From Fusarium oxysporum f. sp. lycopersici 4287 (taxonomy: Eukaryota > Ascomycota > Sordariomycetes > Hypocreales > Nectriaceae), in the NCBI RefSeq assembly GCF_000149955.1, contig NC_030991.1, positions 3,635,428-3,699,427 on the forward strand: a stretch of DNA of 64,000 nt, in the 5' to 3' direction. Below the pieces are notes generated by a model, which did not search any database, was not told the DNA's origin, and saw only the letters and a list, made by a program, of their open reading frames with translations. Shown in pieces: positions 56,503 through 64,000 of this stretch. Position numbers and translations under genes: made by a program. Position 1 is the first letter of the stretch. Each line of letters begins with the position of its first letter.

Positions 56503-56937
56503 TACAGGATGGTGCGGGTCCAGCGTCAGTAGTCTATTATTGTAGTTTTAATGGAAATACCCCAAAACGGACCAAGCGTGGCGCATGCCATGTGCACAGA
56601 TAAAGCCGAAATCAACTCCCGCCACGTCTCAGTCATAATAGCACCTCGATGCTTCGGCGTCTGGGATGTGGAGATCCGTATCGAGACCGACTTACAATTA
56701 CTTGCTTCTTATAAGGCACACCCTGAACTATCCTAATCTTCTTATCCGGCCCTATACGGTGCCTAAATTCCTTTGTGATCACTGTTGCTCATTCAAATGC
56801 TGTTAGTGAGTGGGAAGGGCAGGGATCGTGCTAGCGTCATTGGCACACTGGGCATGCGCCATATTTAGTCCGTTTTGGGGCACTGTCAATAACACTACAA
56901 TAGTAAACTACTGACGCTGGACCTGCACCATCCTGTA
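56503..56937. mobile_element. MITE-2: 435-bp foldback element with ~95-bp arms
   Basis: The left arm starts TACAGGATGGTGCGGGTCCA and the right arm, reverse-complemented, TACAGGATGGTGCAGGTCCA. The arms stay similar for about 95 bp, through CCCCAAAACGGA and GGCGCATGCC, at roughly 80% identity. The ends coincide with TA, as for a Tc1-mariner-type MITE. The 61-codon ORF inside (56551-56736) is probably chance. It abuts copy G on the left and a gene fragment on the right. Confidence 0.82.
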
Positions 56938-56938
56938 T

Positions 56939-57385
56939 TTAGATATATATATCTCCAGAACAATACCCCCCTCCTAATGCTGGGTATGGCGCGTAAGGCG
57001 GGGGTGGCTCTCTTCCATCCGGTAGTATACACAGATCCAACATCTTTTCCGACACCGATTCACCCATCAAGGATAATGAGGCGGTACCTGGGTAATCTGG
57101 CGGAGCTGGGAGATTAGATTGCACATCATAGCCGCTGTTTGTAGGCAGAAGTGGTCTCTGTCTGTTTAGATACGGTATGTTAATATGTTGCCCTAATGTG
57201 CTGGTATTCGCGTTCATGTTCTGAGCCTGAACGCGACTTTTCGTCTTCGTATTGAAAGCCTGAAAACTGAGGTTGATCTTTCGCATTTTCGTTTTAAACA
57301 AAATAGACAACGTCCAGGCAGTGTTACCTGGCCTCTCCGAAAAATGCACCCGCGGGATGAGAGGTCCAAAAGAAGGTAGAACCAT
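56939..57385 (-). pseudogene. Gene fragment trapped between two MITEs
   Basis: This is a minus-strand ORF of 148 residues from the Met at 57385. It ends at a TAA two bases from the edge of MITE-2 and starts 9 bp from MITE-1 copy B. The sequence looks genuinely coding: MVLPSFGPLIPRVHFSERPG, then LNRQRPLLPTNSGYDVQSNL and a PPxY-bearing tail (DGREPPPPYAPYPALGGG). PPxY motifs bind WW domains such as those of Nedd4-type ligases. Both natural ends seem to have been replaced by the insertions, although a short intact gene cannot be ruled out. Confidence 0.45.
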
Positions 57386-57393
57386 TCTTTTAC

Positions 57394-57507
57394 TACAGAC
57401 ATTTTCAGGTTCAGTTTCCACGTGCAAGATTTAACTTTTCTCTTATGCCTGCTAAAACAGTGAAGTTACAAACATTTATTGGGAAACTGAACCTGAAATT
57501 GACTGTA
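57394..57507. mobile_element. MITE-1 copy B
   Basis: It is 114 bp, with left end TACAGACATTTTCAGGTTCA and right end AACCTGAAATTGACTGTA. It is 98% identical to copy A (two differences), so one of the two probably moved recently. Confidence 0.88.
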
Positions 57508-57890
57508 CAGTATACAACTGAAATAAAACTTGCTATGTACGGTTTCAGATAACACTACCGGAGGCTTAGCCTGTGCTCCGGTGGTCATAGGCTTTGATGT
57601 AAGAACGAAATGTAGGGAGTAAAAACAGGCTGCTTCCTACTTTCCACGTTAAAGCCTGGAATAGGCAGGGAAAGGGCAGATGTATTTAAAAGTTTCTGGT
57701 GTTTCGCTAAGAGTTACGACGAGGGACCCAGTACAAAGAGGTCAGACGACGGATGATGGGAAATACTATTCTAAGCCGCGGTACATTTGGCACCCCAGAG
57801 CACAAGGCCATTTATTACCTTCAGAGTCAAAGACAATAGGGCCCCATATCCTGGTCAACACAACTCCCAGCTATGGCAGGAATAGGTGTC
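57508..57890. other. Intergenic DNA before the large gap
   Basis: It holds the first ~70 codons of a plus-strand frame from 57680 with no motif. Nothing can be called here. Confidence 0.35.
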
Positions 57891-58710
57891 NNNNNNNNNN
57901 NNNNNNNNNNNNNNNNNNNNNNNNNNNNNNNNNNNNNNNNNNNNNNNNNNNNNNNNNNNNNNNNNNNNNNNNNNNNNNNNNNNNNNNNNNNNNNNNNNNN
58001 NNNNNNNNNNNNNNNNNNNNNNNNNNNNNNNNNNNNNNNNNNNNNNNNNNNNNNNNNNNNNNNNNNNNNNNNNNNNNNNNNNNNNNNNNNNNNNNNNNNN
58101 NNNNNNNNNNNNNNNNNNNNNNNNNNNNNNNNNNNNNNNNNNNNNNNNNNNNNNNNNNNNNNNNNNNNNNNNNNNNNNNNNNNNNNNNNNNNNNNNNNNN
58201 NNNNNNNNNNNNNNNNNNNNNNNNNNNNNNNNNNNNNNNNNNNNNNNNNNNNNNNNNNNNNNNNNNNNNNNNNNNNNNNNNNNNNNNNNNNNNNNNNNNN
58301 NNNNNNNNNNNNNNNNNNNNNNNNNNNNNNNNNNNNNNNNNNNNNNNNNNNNNNNNNNNNNNNNNNNNNNNNNNNNNNNNNNNNNNNNNNNNNNNNNNNN
58401 NNNNNNNNNNNNNNNNNNNNNNNNNNNNNNNNNNNNNNNNNNNNNNNNNNNNNNNNNNNNNNNNNNNNNNNNNNNNNNNNNNNNNNNNNNNNNNNNNNNN
58501 NNNNNNNNNNNNNNNNNNNNNNNNNNNNNNNNNNNNNNNNNNNNNNNNNNNNNNNNNNNNNNNNNNNNNNNNNNNNNNNNNNNNNNNNNNNNNNNNNNNN
58601 NNNNNNNNNNNNNNNNNNNNNNNNNNNNNNNNNNNNNNNNNNNNNNNNNNNNNNNNNNNNNNNNNNNNNNNNNNNNNNNNNNNNNNNNNNNNNNNNNNNN
58701 NNNNNNNNNN
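57891..58710. other. Assembly gap (820 N)
   Basis: This is a run of 820 unknown bases. A coding frame resumes on the right side, so part of a gene is hidden. Confidence 0.95.
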
Positions 58711-58896
58711 TGGCCGTTTCCGGAGTCCTTTGACGTGAATCCAGATAATGAGTTTAATCTGCTGTCCTTGACGAAGATCTTCGACGATTTCGTTTATTCA
58801 GGGGCCTACAATAGCGAATCGAATGAGGAGCGCATGACAGAAAAAGGTATCGCAGAGTACTTCCAAATTAATTACTTAATTGGGATTCTACAGTAG
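58711..58896 (+). CDS. C-terminal end of an unidentified protein after the gap
   Basis: The plus-strand frame starting at the gap edge reads WPFPESFDVNPDNEFNLLSL, TKIFDDFVYSGAYNSESNEE and ends YFQINYLIGILQ. Its composition is protein-like and acidic. The family cannot be named from 61 residues. Confidence 0.4.
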   Translation, partial: WPFPESFDVNPDNEFNLLSLTKIFDDFVYSGAYNSESNEERMTEKGIAEYFQINYLIGILQ

Positions 58897-59706
58897 CAGG
58901 AAGCTGCTATACCGCACAAACTAGACTTTCCATATCAAAATTCTCTTGTATTTCTTGAAAGTACGCGGCAATTTTGTTATATCGTTGTTTGGCTCCTTCG
59001 GCCAAAAAATAAGGATAGCTTTGAATGCGACTGGACTTGAGCTCCCGATGTAGTATCTAATAAGGAAAGGGAGTAACCTCTTAACACGCCAGTGCCATAA
59101 ATTCACATGTGTGTTTCCCTCGACACCTCATTCTAGGTCAGCAACATCAAGTTGTAGCAAGTCTACGTGAGAAGTATGACAACCATTATATAGAGTAGCA
59201 AATAACTTGTGACTACGTTTACAGTAGACGAAGCTTCGACTGTTCACGGCTACACATATCAGTACAACGACTTTTACCTGTACTAATATATGTACAGTAC
59301 ATATGACATGATAGACTTGGATGCTTGTAGAAGCGGCAGTCGCCAAACCTTTCAAACGGAAGCAACAAGATTTGTGGAATGTGACTTGTTTTGAGGCTAT
59401 TCGGACTACCGTGTAGGATTCCTCTGCGCATGTGCATGAATGGAACATAGATTGGCAACGTTAATGGAGAAAAGAGTAAAGTATGTTAAACATATTTTCT
59501 CTGTAGCCTTTTTCTACCGTTGTTAGGTTATTGATCTATGAAAAAGAGGATTGGCTCAGATTAGCCATTACCTCCGCAATACAGAAACTGAAGAATCAGG
59601 AAGATAGAAAAGGGAAATGAATGTAAGTTATTCGTCTTATAAGAAAGGGTCAGTCTGGACGGCATTTTGTTCGTGTTTCGGTCGAAGCTACCCCATATCA
59701 AACAGA
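58897..59706. other. Intergenic, nothing seen
   Basis: AT-rich DNA with short ORFs only. The probable promoter of the next gene lies near its right end. Confidence 0.45.
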
Positions 59707-60435
59707 ATGGCAGAAAAAGCGTGGGCCCCTTTTCATATTCCACAACCAGAGGTCCTGCCTCACATTGATCCAGGCTGCCTAGCAAACTGCTCCTGCCCGA
59801 ACTGCGATAAGGTCTTCCATGGTAGACTGTTCTTCTTTACTCACTGGTCGTTGATGCGCCATGAGGCAGACATCCTTGTATCGATGTACCAGGACCGAAT
59901 TGGCGCCCGGTTGGGATGCCGCATCCTTTCGATCTTCAGAAACCGCCACATCAGCATCTGGGGAAAAAGAGAGGAATTCAGAGACAAATTTGCTGATATC
60001 AAAGTGTATGTGTACTCTTCACTGATACTACTTCCGCGCAATGTCAAGTGGAGACAGCCATGGGAGAAAGTCCTCATGTCAACAAACCACAACCGCAAGG
60101 AGCCTTTTCGCTTCGATAGGACAGAAAGATTCCAGGAGTGGGCGGCTATCTCTGCATGTCCTCCCCATCGAGAGGTGGAGTTCTATAGAGCTGCAAAGTA
60201 CCAGCTCCTAACTTCTTCCAGTAGCATGGCAATGCAATACGGAGACGGAATGGAGTTTTGCAAGCATATTAGTCTCGCGTTTCCAGATCTGAAGTTTTTT
60301 TGGGATGTAATACAGGAAACAGAAGACGCGAAAGACGGTGTCAGGAAATGGCTTCACCCGGAATGGACGCCTGGAAGTAAGAAGTATAGTGAACTTAGCC
60401 TCAAACCGTTCACTCCTGTCCAACATAAATCGTAA
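59707..60435 (+). CDS. Hypothetical protein with a C2H2-like Cys/His cluster
   Basis: This is a 242-residue ORF from the Met at 59707 (MAEKAWAPFHIPQPEVLPHI). Near residue 30 it has CSCPNCDKVFHGRLFFFTHW with a further SLMRHEAD, giving a CxxC..H..H arrangement that could bind zinc. Later blocks are IFRNRHISIWGKREEFRDKF, RFDRTERFQEWAAISACPP and WLHPEWTPGSKKYSELSLKP. Positions near 60003-60047 could be a 45-bp in-frame intron (GTGTAT..TCAAG), which would join ADIK to WRQPWEKVLMS. I do not recognise a named family, but the block-like conservation pattern looks like a real gene. MITE-1 copy H starts 46 bp downstream. Confidence 0.6.
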   Translation: MAEKAWAPFHIPQPEVLPHIDPGCLANCSCPNCDKVFHGRLFFFTHWSLMRHEADILVSMYQDRIGARLGCRILSIFRNRHISIWGKREEFRDKFADIKVYVYSSLILLPRNVKWRQPWEKVLMSTNHNRKEPFRFDRTERFQEWAAISACPPHREVEFYRAAKYQLLTSSSSMAMQYGDGMEFCKHISLAFPDLKFFWDVIQETEDAKDGVRKWLHPEWTPGSKKYSELSLKPFTPVQHKS

Positions 60436-60481
60436 GGAGAAGTATCCGAAATACGGTTGGCCTACTATTAGAACTGTACAG

Positions 60482-60759
60482 TACAGTGAATTTAGGTTTA
60501 GGTTCCCCCTAAATCGAAAGTGGGTCACGCGATGGTGCGTATGATGTTGATTGAGCTAAGTAGCTATGGTAGGCCACAAGCTCTGAAAAGGTCCCCTGTA
60601 GCCATGACTAAGCTACAGTGGACTCCCCTGTAATTGCCTTACTAACACCCTCCAATATGAAGGCGGCCGCTAGAGGCCGCCCAATATGAATCATGTTGCT
60701 ATTTTTACGGGCAAGACCAGCAATCAAAGATGAAATTTTGGAACCTGAAATGCACTGTA
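60482..60759. mobile_element. MITE-1 copy H, split by nested insertions
   Basis: The left end TACAGTGAATTTAGGTTTAG (60482) and the right part (from ~60681, TTGGAACCTGAAATGCACTG then TA, ending 60759) match copy D. About 165 bp of foreign DNA separates them. That DNA includes an 11-bp inverted repeat, GTCCCCTGTAG..CTACAGTGGAC (60591-60623), and a GGCGGCC..GGCCGCC hairpin flanked by direct CCAATATGA repeats (60652-60660 and 60681-60689). Confidence 0.75.
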
Positions 60760-61344
60760 TCAATTAAGAAAGACTTTATCAAGTCATTTCTACGGGACTG
60801 AGGGGAAAAGAAGAAAGCATGAACACATACAAGCGTCCAGTCGATTCTCTGTCTTTAAGCCACATACATAAAGCCCAACCAGGCGATTAGCTACTCACCT
60901 TTGGATTTTAAGCTCCCCAGACTGTGGGCTCTGTTGGGTCGCATACTCGAATATCTGTTCTCATACGACTGGCCTCTGGTACAGACCAGATTCGTGGCCT
61001 GGCAGCCGAGTTCGAGACTTTCGCTGTCCTTGTCTGTGCCAATGCGCTGTAGCGGTGCTCCACTGCAGAATGTATTTTGACGACAAAAGAAGCGCAGTCT
61101 AGTAGCCTTGGCGACAACTGGTTTCAGTTCTACGTCCACGTGAGTTACTTCCAGCTTGGGGGTGATTAGTCTCACAAAATGACGCATTTGGTGCTGTAGG
61201 CTTGGACAGGAACAATACATTATGATGCACGTTGCCAGTCATTTTTCAAGATGCCGGCTGCGTGTTAGACTATCCTTGGCAGGCTGCTCTGAGGTACAAT
61301 CCCCGTCTCCAGGGCAAGTTTGTTAGGCTGTCTATTCCACCTCC
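60760..61344. other. Intergenic, nothing convincing
   Basis: A Cys-containing minus-strand ORF at 60891-61220 shows no motif and has no splice link to the gene at 61345. Confidence 0.4.
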
Positions 61345-62101
61345 CTACCAACCAGACAGCGGTTGAACACTGCAAGGCTCAAACAATCGCCATTCTGACC
61401 AAGTGCACAAGATATGAGCCCATCTCGGAGGAAGCCTCTGCGATCCGATAGCTATTGTCGGGCCCCGGTCCACTGGATTTGGCCGTTTTTCTTCTGCAAA
61501 GACTGTCAGACGTTCGTGTCCAAAGAATTGATTATGTAGACGCGCCGCTACATCCTGCGCTGTCAAGCCCCTCATGCTTGTGAAGGAACACACAATAGCA
61601 AGGGCTTGGTTTCTAATTCGATGAACTGTGATTTCCACAAGTTGCACAGCGCCGAGGTGGTAAAGAAGCCAGCCGTCCAACTGCCTGATGACCAGCCATG
61701 TATAAATTCCAGTGATTAGGATTCTTTTTTGATCAGTCTTATTGGTCTCGAAACTCACACCTTTTGTGAGTATTATAGGCGTGTAATTCTGGAAACCGAT
61801 CTCAGGATGAGTCATGGTTCGTAGCGTCAGGTTTGTGCCAACAGATATGCGGTCTTGGACTTCGAGTCTCGTACTTTGATACCGATTCACATCCGAGTAC
61901 TCGAAGCGCGGATACTGTTTCTTTACACGTTTCATTTTCACTGTTAAAAGTTAGCCAGATAGGAGAGATGTTCCGATGTCTCATACCCAAGGCTCGTTTG
62001 AAATCTTTTGTCGAAGCGAGACGAACCCAACCAGATCTGCCTCTATAGTGTATCTGAGATTCCAGAACGGCACAACCGCTCAACCATTTTGATATGAACA
62101 T
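61345..62101 (-). CDS. Hypothetical protein, two exons
   Basis: Exon 1 (61987-62101) starts MFISKWLSGCAVLESQIHYR. The 46-bp intron (61941-61986) has a GTATGA donor, a GGCTAAC branch and an AACAG acceptor. Exon 2 (61345-61940) carries PEIGFQNYTPIILTKGVSFE, ITGIYTWLVIRQLDGWLLYH, LGAVQLVEITVHRIRNQALA and LTAQDVAARLHNQFFGHERL. The product is 236 residues, mixed alpha/beta in look, with no signal peptide. I know of no named domain. The good intron and regular composition make it a likely gene. It lies in tandem with the RING gene, 430 bp apart. Confidence 0.6.
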
Positions 62102-62530
62102 AATAGGTTCCCAAGCAGGGATCTTCTCGGTTAGCCAAATAGCAGTACACCGTATAATATAATAGACGTACGTTAGACATTGGAATATAATATGATTGAC
62201 TCAATGCTCCAGAAGGTATATCTATAAGACGGGTTTCAAGGTAACATATGTGATTGGATATAATTAAAGACATAACGGAGCACGCAAGATGCTGTAGGAT
62301 GAAAAAATAATTGTAGTTTTATTCATAGGAGGAGTAAAGAACATACAGCCTTTAAGACAATTAAGCTTTCTTCCCTTTTCTTCTTCTCTTAGAAATAGAT
62401 ATCAATTCAACGGCATTTATAGAGCATCTAGCCTGGATTATTTAGCCTTGGATTCGTAAGCAACTCGGGGGTTTGCGTATAACAGTATGTATCGGTTGGG
62501 CAATCCTTAGACTTTCTTTAATATCCAGTC
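62102..62530. other. Intergenic region between tandem minus-strand genes
   Basis: AT-rich; the likely promoter of the gene at 62101 and 3' end of the RING gene. Nothing else is seen. Confidence 0.45.
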
Positions 62531-63061
62531 TTAGTTCTCCTCGTCATTTAGGACGAGGATAGTGATAACTTTCGGCACATATTTCTCAAATTCATTTCGT
62601 CCTCCGATATCTTTCCGACAATAACCACACCGATGGACGTTCTGTTGACACGTCAAGCAGATTGCATGGCCTGTGGCTCTCGTTACTCTATTATTCGCTG
62701 CAAGGAGAAATAAAGCCCGGACCTACCGCATTTCGTGAAGCACAGGTCATCGCTATCATTGCAAACGAAACAGGAGTCCCAGACGTATTGTCGAGTGAGG
62801 GCTTGAATTGGTTCGAGATGGCTCCTTCCGTCTCTGTACAATTTGTCCAACGCGGTCGTGAGCATACTAACCTGCTCCTTAGCACAGTAATCGCAAAGAA
62901 GCTTCTTGGTCAGCATATACTATTGTATCGGTCCCTTGTACACTCACGTGGCCCCCGTATCTGAACTTTGGACCGTCACTTAGTGGTATCACACACAAGG
63001 TACAAAGTCTTGCCGTGAGATCAATCGTTACACTGTAGTCTTTCCTGGCCATGCTTAGCAT
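62531..63061 (-). CDS. Compact RING-type zinc-finger protein, three exons
   Basis: Exons are 62948-63061, 62727-62901 and 62531-62670. The introns are 46 bp (GTGAGT donor, GCTGAC branch, AAG acceptor) and 56 bp (GTAGGT..CACAG). The product is 142 residues. An N-terminal zinc cluster is CTLCVIPLSDGPKFRYGGH followed by LLCDYC. A C-terminal RING is CFVCNDSDDLCFTKCGHAIC, LTCQQN, then RCGYCRKDI, which fits C-x2-C..C-G-H-x2-C-x2-C..C-x2-C. The second splice joins FTKCG to HAIC exactly inside the RING, strong support for the model. RING domains recruit E2 enzymes for ubiquitin transfer. Substrates are unknown. Confidence 0.75.
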
Positions 63062-63656
63062 GAGTCTTGAGAAAATCCCCCCCAGGTATTTGTATTTTTC
63101 TTTGATGATTCAATAAAAGGGCAACGATGAGTTCATCTAGGTGATCATAAAATACCCTACACCAAACCTCAAATCCAGCGGCTGCTAGTATTATTTTGAG
63201 TTTTGGGCACGGTTGAATATGGTGTTGATATGCTCTTCATCGCACATGCATTTTTATTTTCGCCTACGAGAATACGAAATATCATCTTGGCGCTGTGACG
63301 CGAAACACTTTGTATTAACTATATCCTTTCAAATAATGCGACCTGAATTCAAACTTAAACCAGGTTCCTTCCAAGACATCATCTCCACAGAGTGTCACAA
63401 TAGTTATAGTCAAAGTTCTATAACACACCTGAACATCACCCTTGACCCTTGATAGGGATATTGTTCAATAGCCTTCCATGGGCGGAAGGTGTTGTCCCCT
63501 TGAGGCGGAAAGCCGTCTACGAATCATAAGCGGTAATGCAGCAGTTACTTAGGCTCTTGGTGTAATTTGTAATAAAACTCCAGGTACCTTCTCTTTCTAG
63601 CCATTTTTAGCCAAAATCAGAGGCCCGCTTATTCTTATCGATAAGAAGCCAGGGCT
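63062..63656. other. Intergenic, nothing seen
   Basis: The upstream region of the RING gene and the 3' flank of the edge gene. No motif. Confidence 0.45.
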
Positions 63657-64000
63657 TCAACTCCAAATACGTGATGTCATCAAAGGGAAGTGGGGCTGCT
63701 CTTCTGGCTTTAGGATTTCTTGGAAAGATCTGGTTATTAACAGAGGGGCAAGAGATTCAAGGCAATGAGTGCATCATTGGCACGGAAAACTCTGGTCAGC
63801 TGCAATCGAGTCTTACGGAGCGTCACGGCCTGCATTAGATAGATGGGCGTCATTCACGTTCAGTAACTCAGGTTTGTCCCAGACGTCAAGGATTAGATTG
63901 CCATTATCACCCGCAACTTGGTCCGTGCTCATAAACTCCGCAACTACGACCATCGCCTCTTGTATCCTTATGCGATAAATACAGAATCCAGCCAATGTCG
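63657..64000 (-). CDS. 3' part of an unidentified gene running off the right edge
   Basis: On the minus strand an exon enters from the right (IQEAMVVVAEFMSTDQVAGD, then LILDVWDKPELLNVNDAHLS). It ends at a GTAAGA donor at 63816. An 87-bp intron (63730-63816) with a GCTGAC branch-like motif leads to SFQEILKPEEQPHFPLMTSR and a stop at 63657. Phase and composition are consistent. The family is not recognised. Confidence 0.4.

Noticed and set aside
56551..56736. 61-codon ORF inside MITE-2
   Set aside because: It spans the inverted arm and spacer of a foldback element, so it is most likely a chance ORF.
57680..58896. Long plus-strand ORFs across the 820-N gap
   Set aside because: Most of their length is unknown bases. 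Only the 61 codons after the gap were kept, as a partial CDS.

Overview
This window reads as nuclear DNA of a filamentous ascomycete, most likely Fusarium or a close nectriaceous relative. The evidence is: short GT..AG introns of 44-123 bp with CTAAC/CTGAC-like branch sites; gene families common in that group (fungal rhodopsin-domain 7TM protein, PAQR receptor, GH18 chitinase, RBR E3 ligase, BAH, F-box, tandem CCCH); and a pogo/Fot-type Tc1-mariner element plus TA-flanked MITEs. Gene density is low, with long stretches of decayed sequence between genes. That fits an accessory or subtelomeric compartment; the genus and the accessory status are inference, not proof.

Layout. 1-1172: 5' part of a PD-(D/E)XK-like gene crossing a 234-N gap. 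3.7-11.7 kb: two members of a small lineage-specific family either side of a complete pogo-like transposon (5453-8334, 81-bp TIRs). 11.7-20 kb: mostly remnants (SET-like, Old Yellow Enzyme) and two small genes. 20.4-26.9 kb: CCCH zinc-finger protein, a five-exon rhodopsin-domain gene and a SANT-like/F-box fusion. 28-34.7 kb: a DUF7918-like gene, a PAQR receptor, a BAH mini-protein and an RBR ubiquitin ligase. 35.8-40.6 kb: a small tail-anchored protein, a Nudix hydrolase and a vWA protein. 42.4-50 kb: a secreted chitinase, several small coiled-coil proteins and a four-TM protein. 53-64 kb: a MADS-like/AT-hook protein, small hypotheticals, a MITE cluster, an 820-N gap and a compact RING protein.

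Many of these genes are split by introns, so single-frame ORFs show only parts of them. I rebuilt exon structures for the transposase, rhodopsin-domain protein, F-box protein, PAQR, BAH, RBR, Nudix, chitinase, RING and several hypotheticals by joining canonical splice sites in consistent phase. These models come from sequence alone and have no transcript support.

How the genes may work together: they do not form one pathway. Many belong to chromatin or ubiquitin classes (BAH, SET remnant, MADS/AT-hook, SANT-F-box, RBR, RING), with two membrane receptors and one secreted wall-degrading enzyme.

The two most notable structures are a MITE family with nine copies (about 114 bp each, consensus end TACAGTGCATTTCAGGTTCA), two of them directly upstream of the chitinase start codon, and a recurrent pattern of single-base frameshifts, mostly at short homopolymers, in about six otherwise well-formed genes. 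The second may mark assembly indels rather than decay.
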